From: Clostridium sp. DSM 17811 | GTDB lineage: Bacteria > Bacillota > Clostridia > Clostridiales > Clostridiaceae | Direction: 5' to 3' | DNA length: 64,000 bases | NCBI RefSeq assembly: GCF_018861905.1 | Contig: NZ_JAHLDU010000002.1 | Coordinates: 186,001 to 250,000, forward strand | Part shown: positions 8,705-18,484 of the stretch, one piece after another | Layout: the number at the start of each line of letters is the position of its first letter | How positions within the stretch are numbered: the stretch's first letter is position 1 | The notes under the pieces: generated by a model | Database searches by the model: none | What the model was told of the DNA's origin: nothing | Seen by the model: only the letters and a program-made list of their open reading frames with translations | Made by a program: the position numbers and the translations under genes

Positions 8705-9536
8705 ATGATTCTAGTGCGTTTACAAAGATAGCTAGTTCTTCATTACTTAAGGAAACTGAGCCAACAAGGCCATGACCTGTGTCAGATGTTGAAATTCCAT
8801 GAAAATCTGAACCGGCAGTAATAAATTTGTTGTATTCTTTAGCTTTTGATTTTAGTAGCGATTTTTGTTTTTTTGTGTTTAGTGGATAAACTGCTTCAAT
8901 ACCGTCAAAATCAAATCCTAACATCTCATCTATAGAAGTTTTTTTAATTAAAACTGGATGTGCAAGTACAACTAATGCGTTAACATTCTTTAATAGTCTT
9001 ATACCATCAGCTGTTGGAATTCTTTTAATGTGCACATATGCAGGGCTATCGTTTGAAAGAAAAGTATCAAATATGTAGTTCCAATCATATTTATAGCCAG
9101 CATCAATTATGGCTTTAGCTATATGTGGCCTAGCTATTACCCCTTTTGCCTGATCTAGAACCTTTTGGTAGTCTAATTTTATTTTGAAAAATAGATCCAG
9201 ATTTTCTACTATTTTTCTGCCTCTAAATACTCTGGAATCATCTATATCTTTTAAAAAATTTTGAAAATCTAAATTTTTATATTCATCGTCTTTAAAATAT
9301 CCAAGAATATGGATGCTTTCATTGTTATGAACTGTAGATAATTCTATACCAGGTATTACCCTTATATTATTATTTATACCTTCTCTAATTCCTTCTTCGA
9401 CATTTAAAGTAGTGTCATGATCAGTTATTGCAATAATATCTAATCCATTTAAAGAAGCTTCGTGAATTAATTCCTTAGGACTTAGTTTTCCATCAGATGC
9501 ATTTGTATGAAGATGGAAATCACCTCTGTTGTACAT
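8703..9536 (-). CDS. PHP-domain phosphoesterase
   Basis: Metal-dependent phosphoesterase of the PHP family, like the stand-alone proteins TrpH/RNase AM that act on nucleotides or RNA 5' ends. It is 277 residues. The metal ligands are visible as DFHLHTNASDG at the N-terminus, ITDHDT, PGIELS, ARPHIA, LAHPVL and AGSDFHG near the C-terminus. The ATG follows GAGGTGA at good spacing. It is a single gene facing the aminopeptidase, divergent from pabA. The substrate is not determined. Confidence 0.88.
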   Translation of the reverse strand: MYNRGDFHLHTNASDGKLSPKELIHEASLNGLDIIAITDHDTTLNVEEGIREGINNNIRVIPGIELSTVHNNESIHILGYFKDDEYKNLDFQNFLKDIDDSRVFRGRKIVENLDLFFKIKLDYQKVLDQAKGVIARPHIAKAIIDAGYKYDWNYIFDTFLSNDSPAYVHIKRIPTADGIRLLKNVNALVVLAHPVLIKKTSIDEMLGFDFDGIEAVYPLNTKKQKSLLKSKAKEYNKFITAGSDFHGISTSDTGHGLVGSVSLSNEELAIFVNALES

Positions 9537-9755
9537 ATAATCACCTCTAATTTATTGTTTAACATAGTACCATTTTAACCAATCTTTACGTATATTAAAA
9601 GGGGTTTGTTATAAATAATAATTATTATTAGTTATCAAAGAAATTTTATTTGGGTGACTATAAAGCATATTAGTCACTTTCAATATTTTATTACTAATGA
9701 TTTTGTGTAAATTATTTGATATAATAGGTAATTATAAGAGAATAGGAGATCGTTT

Positions 9756-10349
9756 ATGTTTTTAATGATAGATAATTATGATTCATTTGTATATAACCTA
9801 GTTAGATATTTTGAAGAATTAGGTGAGCAGGTATTAATATATAGAAACGATAAGATTACATTAGCTGATATAAAGAGAATTAAACCAGAAGGAATAATTA
9901 TTTCGCCAGGCCCAAAATCTCCAGAATATGCAGGAAAGTGCATGGAAATAGTAGAAAAATTTAAAGGATACATACCTATTTTGGGGATATGTTTAGGGCA
10001 TCAGGTTATTGCTAAAGTTTTTGGTGGTGAGATAGTTCCTGGACGTGAACCTGTGCATGGGAAGGTATCTGTAATTAAACATAGTGGAAAATATATTTTT
10101 AAAGATATAAAGAGCCCAATGAAGGTTACAAGGTACCATTCATTAATAGTGGAAAGAGATTCGCTACCTGAGGTATTAGAAATTACTAGTGAAACCGATG
10201 ATGGAGTTATAATGGGAATAAGACATAAAAATTATTTTATAGAAGGATTACAATTTCACCCAGAAGCTGAGCTTACGCAGTATGGACACGAAATTCTTGA
10301 AAATTTTATTAATGAAGTTAGAAGTCAAAACAAATTAGTTAAAGTTTAA
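9756..10349 (+). CDS. pabA: Aminodeoxychorismate synthase, glutamine amidotransferase subunit
   Basis: Class I glutamine amidotransferase that supplies ammonia to PabB. It is 197 residues. The oxyanion region SPGPKSP, the nucleophile elbow GICLGHQ (catalytic Cys) and the His-Glu pair in QFHPEAELT are all present. It could in principle serve anthranilate synthase instead, but it sits 9 bases before pabB inside a folate operon. A TATAAT at 9720-9725 is a possible -10 element. It heads the pab/fol operon. Confidence 0.92.
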   Translation: MFLMIDNYDSFVYNLVRYFEELGEQVLIYRNDKITLADIKRIKPEGIIISPGPKSPEYAGKCMEIVEKFKGYIPILGICLGHQVIAKVFGGEIVPGREPVHGKVSVIKHSGKYIFKDIKSPMKVTRYHSLIVERDSLPEVLEITSETDDGVIMGIRHKNYFIEGLQFHPEAELTQYGHEILENFINEVRSQNKLVKV

Positions 10350-10358
10350 GGAGAAAAA

Positions 10359-11708
10359 ATGAAACTCACAATTGAAAAAGTACACACTAAACTTGATGGC
10401 TTTGATATATATACTTTATTTAAAGAAAATCTTGATACTATATTATTAGATAGTGTTAGGGATAAAGAAACATTAGGGAGATATTCTTTTATAGGAGTTA
10501 ATTGTTTTTTAAAATTTAAAAGTAAAAATGGTATGTGTAATACTTTCGGTGAAGCATATGCAGGGGATACATTTGAAGAGTTAAATAAAATTCTAAAAGA
10601 ATATTATATAAAAAATAATACAGAATTACCATTTGTGGCTGGTGGCATAGGATATTTTTCATACGACCTAGGTAGGGAACTTGAAGAGTTACCGAATACA
10701 GCAAAGGAGGATATAGATATACCTCATTGCTGTTATAACTTTTATGATAATATAATTATTATAGATAATCTTAAAAAAAACACTTATATATCGGCACTAG
10801 GAATGCTTAAATCTCAGAAAGACAGTATTTACGATATAAAAAGCCGTATACAAAATGGTAATAAAGTTATATATGAAAAAGTAGGAGACATAATAAACAA
10901 ATTTACATCTGATTTTCAAAAAAGTAAGTACATTAATACTCTATCAAGGGTAAGAGCTTATATAAAAAGTGGAGACATATATATTACAAATTTGTCACAA
11001 AGGTATAGTTGCAGCATAAAGCAAAACGCATATGAAATATATAAAGATTTAAGACATATAAATCCGGCACCATTTGCTGCTTTTATGAATTTTGAGGATT
11101 TTAATATAATATGTTCTTCACCAGAAAGATTTCTAAGTATAAAGGATAGAATGGTAGAAACTAGACCTATAAAGGGAACTATGCCAAGGGGTAAAGATGT
11201 AGATGAGGACATCAAAAATAAAAATATATTAATAAATAGTGAAAAGGATAAAGCTGAACTTTTAAATGTGGTTGATTTAGAGAGAAACGATTTAAGCAAG
11301 GTTTGTAAACCCAATTCAGTTAAAGTAACACAGCTTTTTAAATTAGAGGAGTATAGTACAGTCTTTCATTTGGTATCTACAGTAGTAGGTAAATTAAAAG
11401 AGGAAGTAGGTCCAATCGAATGCATTAAAGCATGTTTCCCCGGAGGATCTATAACAGGGACACCTAAAATACGTTCCATGGAAATTATCGAGGAATTAGA
11501 ACCAGTGCGGAGAAATATATATACGGGCGCTCTTGGATATTTGGGATTTGACGGGAATGTAGATTTGAATATAATTATTAGAACAATTTTAATAAAGGGA
11601 AATAAAGCCTATTTCGGAGTAGGTGGAGGTATAACTTGGGATTCTAACGAAAAATCAGAATATGATGAAACTCTAGATAAGGCGAGGGCATTAATGAGAG
11701 TCCTATAA
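10359..11708 (+). CDS. pabB: Aminodeoxychorismate synthase, chorismate-binding subunit
   Basis: Converts chorismate and ammonia to 4-amino-4-deoxychorismate, precursor of p-aminobenzoate. It is 449 residues. The C-terminal chorismate-binding domain has RPIKGTMPRG (the PabB-type lysine), LNVVDLERNDLS, FPGGSITGTPK and YTGALGYLGFDG. The PIKGT motif favours PabB over TrpE (PIAGT). It follows pabA in the same operon with AAGGAG before the ATG. Confidence 0.93.
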   Translation: MKLTIEKVHTKLDGFDIYTLFKENLDTILLDSVRDKETLGRYSFIGVNCFLKFKSKNGMCNTFGEAYAGDTFEELNKILKEYYIKNNTELPFVAGGIGYFSYDLGRELEELPNTAKEDIDIPHCCYNFYDNIIIIDNLKKNTYISALGMLKSQKDSIYDIKSRIQNGNKVIYEKVGDIINKFTSDFQKSKYINTLSRVRAYIKSGDIYITNLSQRYSCSIKQNAYEIYKDLRHINPAPFAAFMNFEDFNIICSSPERFLSIKDRMVETRPIKGTMPRGKDVDEDIKNKNILINSEKDKAELLNVVDLERNDLSKVCKPNSVKVTQLFKLEEYSTVFHLVSTVVGKLKEEVGPIECIKACFPGGSITGTPKIRSMEIIEELEPVRRNIYTGALGYLGFDGNVDLNIIIRTILIKGNKAYFGVGGGITWDSNEKSEYDETLDKARALMRVL

Positions 11709-11775
11709 ATTATAAAAGAAAGAATAATTAAACTTGCCACTTGCCACGTGGGTGGCACCGAAAAAGGAGGGTATT

Positions 11776-12549
11776 ATGATACTTATGAATGGTGAAGAGA
11801 ACGAGGATAAGCTATCTTTAGATAGTGGATTTTTCTTTGGTAGGGGAGCGTTTGAGACAATACTTATCAAAGAAGAGCCAATTCTTCTTGCAAATCATAT
11901 AAAAAGGTTAAACAGCGGGCTAACTACACTAGGCGTAAATAAAAAGATTACCCAGGAAGAAATTTATGCAGCTGTTTTAAAGCTTAATTGTAAAAATTGC
12001 GTGCTTAAAATTATGGTATCTGAAAGGAACACTATAATTACTACAAGGCAAATTCCGTATAAGAAGAGTGACTATGAAAATGGATATTCATTAGGGTTAA
12101 GTGAAGTTAGGCGAAATGCATATTCTAATTTGACATATATTAAATCATTTAATTATGTTGAAAATATAATTGAACGAGGTATTATTATAGATAAAGGATA
12201 TAATGAGGCATTATTTTTAAATACTGATGGACTTTTAAGTGAGGGAGCGGTAAGCAACATATTTTTTATTAAGAATGGAATTATATATACTCCTAAAATT
12301 AAATGTGGTTTACTACCAGGTATTGTGAGAGAGTTTGTTGTTCAAAATTCATCAGCTATGGGATTTATTGTAGAGGAAGGAGAATTTACATATGATCAAT
12401 TGGTGGATGCTGAGGGTGTATTTATAACTAATAGTATTATGGGTATAATGAAGGTGAGTAAAATTGATGATAAGGTTCTTAATCAAAGCACAGTTGTATC
12501 TGAAATAAAAAGGTATTACGATACATATGTACAAAGATACAAGGGTTAA
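11776..12549 (+). CDS. pabC: Aminodeoxychorismate lyase
   Basis: PLP enzyme of fold type IV that cleaves aminodeoxychorismate to p-aminobenzoate and pyruvate. It is about 257 residues. Motifs are FGRGAFET, the PLP-lysine segment IKSFNYVENI, EALFLNTDGLLSEGAVSNIF and KCGLLPGIVRE. The start is the ATG after AGGAGGG. A branched-chain aminotransferase or D-amino acid transaminase would look similar; the position directly behind pabAB decides the call. Confidence 0.9.
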   Translation: MILMNGEENEDKLSLDSGFFFGRGAFETILIKEEPILLANHIKRLNSGLTTLGVNKKITQEEIYAAVLKLNCKNCVLKIMVSERNTIITTRQIPYKKSDYENGYSLGLSEVRRNAYSNLTYIKSFNYVENIIERGIIIDKGYNEALFLNTDGLLSEGAVSNIFFIKNGIIYTPKIKCGLLPGIVREFVVQNSSAMGFIVEEGEFTYDQLVDAEGVFITNSIMGIMKVSKIDDKVLNQSTVVSEIKRYYDTYVQRYKG

Positions 12550-12573
12550 GGCTACTCTAAAGGGGTGGGAATC

Positions 12574-13071
12574 ATAAATAACAGTTTAATAGATGATAAA
12601 GTAGATCTTATTATAAAAAATAATATATTTCAGTATAACTTAAGGAAAATAGAAGACTTAGAAAAAAACAGAAAATACTGTAAACATGATATGCAACACT
12701 TTTTGGATGTGGCAAGAATTATGTATATAATTAGTTTGGAAAATGATTTTAATATACCCAAATACATAATTTATACAACTGCACTTTTGCATGATATAGG
12801 TAGGGGAGAGCAATATGAAAATGGGACAGCCCATAATATTGCGAGTGTACTAATTGCTAAAGAAATACTGCACCAGTGTGAATATGGTGATAAGGAAATA
12901 GAGGAAATTTTAGAAGCTATAGGAAACCATAGAAATGACACTGAGAGTTTTGAAGGTTTGAGTAATTTATTATATAAATGTGATAAACTTTCAAGAGATT
13001 GTGTCCATTGCGAGGCAAGCGAGGGATGTAAATGGCCTTTAGGCAAGAGGAATTTTAAGATGAATTATTAG
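12574..13071 (+). CDS. HD-domain hydrolase in the folate operon, probable ATA start
   Basis: HD-superfamily metal-dependent phosphohydrolase, about 165 residues. The motifs are KHDMQHFLDVARI (first His), LLHDIGRGEQYE (HD pair), NIAS and HRND, with a Cys-rich tail (CVHCEASEGC). It sits between pabC and folP, where a pterin-phosphate hydrolase would be useful: no enzyme removing phosphates from dihydroneopterin triphosphate is otherwise visible, so this is a candidate (inference). The GTG at 12565 is buried in AGGGGTGG, which looks like the Shine-Dalgarno site itself, so ATA at 12574 or ATC at 12571 is the likelier start. Confidence 0.75.
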   Translation: MNNSLIDDKVDLIIKNNIFQYNLRKIEDLEKNRKYCKHDMQHFLDVARIMYIISLENDFNIPKYIIYTTALLHDIGRGEQYENGTAHNIASVLIAKEILHQCEYGDKEIEEILEAIGNHRNDTESFEGLSNLLYKCDKLSRDCVHCEASEGCKWPLGKRNFKMNY

Positions 13072-13112
13072 AACTGATTATATATAGCAAAAAAAAATTT
13101 AGGGGGAAATTT

Positions 13113-13919
13113 ATGATAATAGGGAATAAAGATTTTGAAATAGGTAAAAGGACTTACATAATGGGGATTTTAAATGTTACTCCTGATTCGTTTTCAGATG
13201 GGGGTAGATTTAATGATATCAGCGCAGCTATAAACCGTGCTAAGATAATGGTTGCGGAGGGAGTAGATATTATTGATATTGGTGGAGAATCTACAAGGCC
13301 AGGTCATGAAGATGTTAGTGAGGAAGAAGAAATTAAAAGAGTAGTTCCGATTATAAGGGAATTAAAGAAGCAGCTAGATATTCCTATTTCTGTGGACACA
13401 TACAAAGGGAAAGTTGCAGAGCTCGCAATAAAGGCTGGGGCAGACATGATTAATGATATATGGGGATTTAGGATGGACCCATATATTGCAGTAGTTGCTG
13501 CTAAATATAATGTACCTTGCTGTTTAATGCACAATCGTGATAATAAAAACTATAAAAATTTAATGCAAGATATAATAAATGATTTAGGTGAAAGTATAAT
13601 TATTGCGCTAGATGCGGGAGTAAAGAGAGAGAATATTATTTTAGACCCAGGTATTGGTTTTGCTAAAAGCTATGAGGATAATTTAAAAACAATGAATAAC
13701 TTAGAAAAGTTAAAAAGCTTAGGGTATCCGGTGCTCCTTGGAACATCAAGAAAATCTATGCTAGGAATTGAACAAGGACTAGATACTAGCGAAAGGCTTG
13801 AGGGAACACTTGCAACTACAACTATAGGGATAATGAAGGGCTGCGAATTTATAAGAGTACATGATATAAAAGAGAATAAAAGGGTTTGTGTTTTAACTGA
13901 TGTTATATGTAAAAGTTAA
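13113..13919 (+). CDS. folP: Dihydropteroate synthase
   Basis: Condenses p-aminobenzoate with hydroxymethyl-dihydropterin pyrophosphate to dihydropteroate; the target of sulfonamides. It is 268 residues with all signature blocks: MGILNVTPDSFSDGG, DIGGESTRPG, SVDTYKG, NDIWGF, LDPGIGFAKS and LGTSRKSM, ending with RVHDIKEN. Its place in the operon joins the pab branch (upstream) to the pterin branch (folBK downstream). Confidence 0.96.
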   Translation: MIIGNKDFEIGKRTYIMGILNVTPDSFSDGGRFNDISAAINRAKIMVAEGVDIIDIGGESTRPGHEDVSEEEEIKRVVPIIRELKKQLDIPISVDTYKGKVAELAIKAGADMINDIWGFRMDPYIAVVAAKYNVPCCLMHNRDNKNYKNLMQDIINDLGESIIIALDAGVKRENIILDPGIGFAKSYEDNLKTMNNLEKLKSLGYPVLLGTSRKSMLGIEQGLDTSERLEGTLATTTIGIMKGCEFIRVHDIKENKRVCVLTDVICKS

Positions 13920-13959
13920 ATAAATATTTGTTCTCAAGATATAAAAAGGAGATAATACT

Positions 13960-14778
13960 ATGGATAAAATGTACATAAAAGACTTAGAAGTCTATGCTCA
14001 TCATGGAGTTTTTCAAGAGGAAAAGGTACTCGGACAACGATTTTTAATTTCTATAGAGCTGTTTTTAAGTTTAAGAGAGGCTGGAATCTCTGATGACATA
14101 ACAAAAACTGTTCATTATGGAGAGCTTTGTCACAAGGTCGAAGAGGAATTTAAAAAAGAAAACTATGATTTAATAGAGAAAGCTACAGAGAAAGTAGCCG
14201 AATTTATACTATTAAATTATGATTTAGTTCAAAGAGTAAAGCTTAAAATAAAAAAGCCATGGGCTCCCATTGGAAGACCGCTTCTTTATGCAGCTGTAGA
14301 AATAGATAGAAAATGGCATACTGCATATATTGGTGTAGGTGGGAATATGGGGGATAAAGATAAAAATGTGAAAAGTGCTTTAGAGCTTATAAACAACTCT
14401 TATAATACCAAAATAACAAAAACATCAAAATTTTATAATACAAAGCCTGTGGGATATATAGATCAAGAAGACTTTTTAAATTGTGTTATTGAAGTGAAAA
14501 CACTTTTAACTCCACTAGAACTTGTAAGATTCCTACTATCCATCGAAAAGGAATTAAAGAGGGAAAGAGTTATAAGATGGGGTCCTAGAACAGTAGATTT
14601 AGATGTATTATTATTTGATGATATAATTAGTTCAATAGAAGAAATAATATTGCCTCATCCGAGAATGCATGAGCGAATGTTTGTAATAGAACCGATGTGT
14701 GATGTAGCACCATATGTTTTGCATCCAATTTTGAATAAAACTATGATTCAAATAAAAGAGGAAATAAAAGCGCAGTAG
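13960..14778 (+). CDS. folBK: Bifunctional dihydroneopterin aldolase / HPPK
   Basis: Fusion of two sequential folate enzymes. Residues 1-120 are FolB (DLEVYAHHGVFQEEKVLGQ, DLIEKATEKVAEFIL, KPWAPIG), which cleaves dihydroneopterin to hydroxymethyl-dihydropterin. Residues about 124-272 are FolK (YIGVGGNMGDK, RWGPRTVDLDVLLFDD, LPHPRMHERMFVIEPM), which adds pyrophosphate from ATP. The fusion joins product and substrate of neighbouring steps and is known in several clostridia. It is the last gene of the operon; the terminator stem begins inside its stop region. Confidence 0.95.
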   Translation: MDKMYIKDLEVYAHHGVFQEEKVLGQRFLISIELFLSLREAGISDDITKTVHYGELCHKVEEEFKKENYDLIEKATEKVAEFILLNYDLVQRVKLKIKKPWAPIGRPLLYAAVEIDRKWHTAYIGVGGNMGDKDKNVKSALELINNSYNTKITKTSKFYNTKPVGYIDQEDFLNCVIEVKTLLTPLELVRFLLSIEKELKRERVIRWGPRTVDLDVLLFDDIISSIEEIILPHPRMHERMFVIEPMCDVAPYVLHPILNKTMIQIKEEIKAQ

Positions 14779-14796
14779 GCTTTTATTTCCTCTTTT
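14758..14796 (+). terminator. Terminator of the folate operon
   Basis: A perfect 14 bp stem, GAGGAAATAAAAGC/GCTTTTATTTCCTC, followed by TTTTAT, overlaps the last codons of folBK. Confidence 0.85.
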
Positions 14797-14838
14797 ATAC
14801 TTTAGTGATAATATAATCTTTTTTGAAAAACAAATACC

Positions 14839-15324
14839 TTATTTAGGTATAAGATATTTGCATAGACCATAGAGGTTATAAGCTTTGAACATTTTACTTG
14901 TATCAATGTAATCCATTTTGTAATCACCATCCCAGGGATATATGGAGATATATTTTTCGTTATATATATTTAATACGTACTTATTTTTACTAAAGGTTAA
15001 AAATATTTTATATAATGGCTTAGTAGGCAAGGTTGTCGGCTTATCTATAAAGCTAGTATTAGTTAATGAATTAAAGAAATTGACGAATGTAGTTGAATCC
15101 TCCTTTGAAAAATCTTTTTTCTTATAAAAATTCATATATATAGCATAAAGTTCTTTAGGTGTCTCTAAAGATAAATCATTCATTAATAACTTGGTATAAT
15201 AATGATTGCTTGGTTTATTTTTGGTGAAAATGCTTTTATTAAAATTATATTTACATCCGAAGAGGCTTAAGGAAAAGGAAATACACATTATTAGTAAAAC
15301 ACATTTCTTTATATTAAATCTCAA
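14839..15324 (-). CDS. Putative lipoprotein of unknown function
   Basis: About 161 residues. It has a lipoprotein signal peptide: basic start (RFNIKK), hydrophobic core and the lipobox LFGC, then a hydrophilic region. No domain is recognised. TTG at 15324 follows AAAGGATGTGAT at good spacing; the upstream ATG has no ribosome site and would place extra residues before the signal peptide. It faces the folate operon and stands alone. Confidence 0.72.
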   Translation of the reverse strand: MRFNIKKCVLLIMCISFSLSLFGCKYNFNKSIFTKNKPSNHYYTKLLMNDLSLETPKELYAIYMNFYKKKDFSKEDSTTFVNFFNSLTNTSFIDKPTTLPTKPLYKIFLTFSKNKYVLNIYNEKYISIYPWDGDYKMDYIDTSKMFKAYNLYGLCKYLIPK

Positions 15325-15519
15325 ATAATCACATCCTTTAATTATATCCATTAAGTACCTTATCTAATTACCTTTATCAAACGCATTATTTATGCTCCCT
15401 ATAAATAAAATATGTTAGATAATTATATTTTAGTACACAAAATGAATACATTGGAATATTGTAGAATATGGTTGAAAAATTTATCTAAGATTAGAGCAAA
15501 AAATATGGAGGTGATTGCT

Positions 15520-16026
15520 TTGAAGTACGGTATTGATATTGGTCACAATTGCCCACCCTCAGATATAGGATATGTGGGTATAAGAAAAGAAGATGAGCTA
15601 AATAAAGAGGTTGGAGTTAAGGTAATAGCAAAGCTTAAAGAACTTAAGCATGAGGTAGTGTACTGCACCCCAAGTGCTGACTCTAGTTTAAGTAATTCAC
15701 TTTATAGAAGGGTAAATAAGGCAAATGAAGAAAATGTAGATTTATATGTGTCTATTCATTTCAATGGAGGAAGAGGAGACGGAACAGAAGTATTTGCGAT
15801 ATCGGAATCAAGTAAAAAAACGGCTAAAAGAGTTGTGGATGAGATAGCCCAGCTGGGATATGTTAATAGGGGAGTAAAAGATGGAAGCTTTTTATATTTA
15901 CTAAAAAACACGAAAATGCCTGCAATACTTGTGGAAGCGGGATTTTTGGATTCTAAAGATGATATGGAAAGGTTTAATGCAGAAAACATAGCAAATGCCA
16001 TTGTAAATGGAATAACTACATTTTAG
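15520..16026 (+). CDS. N-acetylmuramoyl-L-alanine amidase (Amidase_3)
   Basis: Zinc amidase that cuts the bond between muramic acid and the stem peptide. It is about 168 residues, a bare catalytic domain without a signal peptide or wall-binding repeats. The zinc-site segments DIGHNC and SIHFNG and the catalytic-Glu segment ILVEAGFLD are present. TTG at 15520 follows a near-perfect GGAGGTGAT; the longer frame from 15412 is rejected. It is the same family as the prophage endolysin at 60486, with the same core order (CTPS/CTPT, RVN, H-N, GYVNRG/GFTNRG). Lack of a signal suggests release at mother-cell lysis or a prophage relic. Confidence 0.88.
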   Translation: MKYGIDIGHNCPPSDIGYVGIRKEDELNKEVGVKVIAKLKELKHEVVYCTPSADSSLSNSLYRRVNKANEENVDLYVSIHFNGGRGDGTEVFAISESSKKTAKRVVDEIAQLGYVNRGVKDGSFLYLLKNTKMPAILVEAGFLDSKDDMERFNAENIANAIVNGITTF

Positions 16027-16105
16027 AAGGAAAGAAACTTATTTTTATAGCTTAATACAATAAAAGCACTAGGAATAATATTAGTAAACATAAACTATGT
16101 AATTA

Positions 16106-16138
16106 GTAAAACGGGCAACCATAAGGCTGCCCGTTTAC
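16106..16138. terminator. Bidirectional terminator candidate
   Basis: AAACGGGCA/TGCCCGTTT stem with a 10-base loop lies between the convergent amidase and chemoreceptor genes. T-tracts are short on both sides. Confidence 0.6.
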
Positions 16139-16176
16139 ATAGAAATATACTTAGCTTTTCATAAAAATTATTATTT

Positions 16177-18342
16177 TTAAAACCTGAATTTATTTATTAA
16201 TTTTATCAATTCATTAGCCTTATCATTCAATCCCTCAGCCAAAGAATTCATTAAGGTATTTGACTCCGCTTGAGTTTGAATTGTTGCTGTGACTTCCTCA
16301 GTTGCTGCAGTATTCGCTTCAGAAATTGACGCAATACTATTAATAGAATCATTTAAGAGGTTTTTACTTTCATCAATCACGTTAATGGAGTTCATACTAA
16401 CTTCCATAGCACTTGAAATATTTGAAATTGATTCTTTAATTTTACCAAAGGATGTTATTGTACTGCTAACCTGGACTAGTTCTTCTTTAAATAGCTTTTT
16501 AGCATTTTCAGATATTTCTAAAGAGGCTCCTATAGATTGATTAACTTGATCTACAATTGTCCCTATTTCTGAAGAAGCACTTTGAGACTTATCTGCTAGT
16601 TTTCTTATTTCGTTTGCAACTACTGAAAATCCCTTGCCAGCATCGCCCGCTCTTGCCGCTTCTATAGAAGCATTTAAGGCAAGTAAATTTGTTTGTTTAG
16701 TGATGTCGTTAATCTTGTTTAATATTGTAAGTATGCTCTTAGTATTATCATTTAGAGTTTCAACTGTACTCGCAACCTTTGTCATAGCATTTGAATTATT
16801 TTCAGAAGTTTTACTTAAGTTGTTGATAATATTTGTACCTTCATTAATAATGTCAATAGATGCTTTAGTAGCATTGGTTACATTTCCAAGAGAAAAAATG
16901 GAACTAGTTATTTCATTATTAAAATCATCAGATATTTTAGAGCATCCAATAGTTTCTTCTGTTTGTTTTGAAGAACCACTAGTAATTTCTTCAACGGCTA
17001 TAACAACTTCTTTGGAACTATCAGAAATAGTGTTAGATAAATTTAAAATTTTAGCAGCTGAGTCTGTGGTTTCTTTAGTAAGTCCCGCTGTTAAGGAAAG
17101 CATTTCTTTTAATTTCTTTATCATATTATTAAAATTAAGACTTAATTCGTTTATTTCATGTATAGCATACTTATTTGTTTTAACCGTAAAGTCTCCATTT
17201 GAAACCTTTTCAGCAACCGCAATAATATCATATATAGGTGTTGTTATTTTGCGAGTAGTAAAAACTGAAAGGATCGCTGTAAAAATTAGGCAAAGAATTA
17301 TTATCGGTATTGATAAAGCACCCACGCTATTTGCAGTAGAGGCTAACTCTGCTTTTGGCACAACTGCTACTATTTTCCATCCTCTAGTATCATAAGAGCT
17401 TTCAACGCCATACATGTTTTTTCCTGCTTGTTTATATTCAAAGGAACCTTCTTTTAGGCTTTTTATTTTAGACCAAATTGTGGAATCTACTTTCTTTCCT
17501 AAAAAAGTTGGATCCTTGTGTGCTATAATTTGTCCCTTTTGATCTACTATAAACATATAACCATTTTTACCTATCTTTGCATTTTTTATAGAAGAAGAAA
17601 AAACTTGAGGGTCTACATTTATTTTTAAAATAGGAGCTGATTCTGAACTAGATGTAGATATTAATCGTCTCATAAGACTAATATTTTTATTATCTGGGCT
17701 AGTATTAAAAGTGTCAACTTGAACATTAGTCCACTGTGACTTACCATCTGATTTAATTATATTAGTATAATCTTCTGAAGTTTTAAAAGCAGAATATTTA
17801 ACGGCATTGGTATCACTATTACTTACATCTACATTTCCACCAGAAGATACAGATAAACCATTATCTCTTAATATGTACATACTTTTAATGAATTTAGAGT
17901 TACTGGTTAAATTATTCAAACTATCTTGGACTTTTTGTACAAGTTGCCATTTAGTATATTGGTCTCCTGTAATAGTATTAAAACTATTACTTATATCTTT
18001 ATTAGATAAGACTTGCATGGATAACTCTTCTAGGGATGCATCTACAACATCAATATAGTTTTTGTTTTGATTTAGGATTTGCATAGTGGAATTCTCAAAA
18101 TCTGTTGATACCTTTTGCTTAGTAACTTGATAGGTAAGTAGAGCTGATATTGATAATGTTATTAAAGATAATACGGTAAACGTTAACACTAAACGTTTAA
18201 ATAAGCCACCTTTTATTTTAAAAGTCTTAATAAGTTCATTGTTTATAAGTCCATTTTTATTGATGTTTTTGAAGCGATTTTTTGTAGTTTTTTTTGATTT
18301 TATTGATTTTGGTTTCTTTAAAAATTTTCTTTTCATAGTCAT
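16177..18342 (-). CDS. Methyl-accepting chemotaxis protein
   Basis: Membrane chemoreceptor of about 720 residues. Order: basic N-terminus, first membrane helix near residues 48-70, extracytoplasmic dCache-like sensor to about 340 ([20 protein letters not shown] is typical), second membrane helix near 345-365, HAMP linker, and a signalling domain with the hairpin-tip hallmark [15 protein letters not shown] and [13 protein letters not shown]. It binds a small ligand outside and controls CheA. No che genes are adjacent, so it is an orphan receptor. The ATG follows AAGGAGA closely; a second ATG two codons on (18336) is equally possible. Confidence 0.93.
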   Translation of the reverse strand: MTMKRKFLKKPKSIKSKKTTKNRFKNINKNGLINNELIKTFKIKGGLFKRLVLTFTVLSLITLSISALLTYQVTKQKVSTDFENSTMQILNQNKNYIDVVDASLEELSMQVLSNKDISNSFNTITGDQYTKWQLVQKVQDSLNNLTSNSKFIKSMYILRDNGLSVSSGGNVDVSNSDTNAVKYSAFKTSEDYTNIIKSDGKSQWTNVQVDTFNTSPDNKNISLMRRLISTSSSESAPILKINVDPQVFSSSIKNAKIGKNGYMFIVDQKGQIIAHKDPTFLGKKVDSTIWSKIKSLKEGSFEYKQAGKNMYGVESSYDTRGWKIVAVVPKAELASTANSVGALSIPIIILCLIFTAILSVFTTRKITTPIYDIIAVAEKVSNGDFTVKTNKYAIHEINELSLNFNNMIKKLKEMLSLTAGLTKETTDSAAKILNLSNTISDSSKEVVIAVEEITSGSSKQTEETIGCSKISDDFNNEITSSIFSLGNVTNATKASIDIINEGTNIINNLSKTSENNSNAMTKVASTVETLNDNTKSILTILNKINDITKQTNLLALNASIEAARAGDAGKGFSVVANEIRKLADKSQSASSEIGTIVDQVNQSIGASLEISENAKKLFKEELVQVSSTITSFGKIKESISNISSAMEVSMNSINVIDESKNLLNDSINSIASISEANTAATEEVTATIQTQAESNTLMNSLAEGLNDKANELIKLINKFRF

Positions 18343-18484
18343 TTTCTCCTTGTTTGCTATAATTATAGTAATTTGATGTATAAATTGTTAAATAAATCTT
18401 ATTTAATTATATAGTTCGACAATAAATATGTAACTCCTTTTTTATAAAAAATATTTTGTATGAATTTATAAAAAAAAACAAATA

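Noticed and set aside
11737-11762. GGGTGGCACCG before pabC, resembling the T-box antiterminator motif
   Set aside because: No specifier hairpin, no terminator partner, and the upstream 200 bases are pabB coding sequence; probably a small local hairpin (TGCCAC/GTGGCA).
16289-17395. Several plus-strand frames inside the chemoreceptor gene
   Set aside because: Antisense shadows of a well-supported gene; Ser/Val/Leu-rich translations typical of reverse-frame artefacts.
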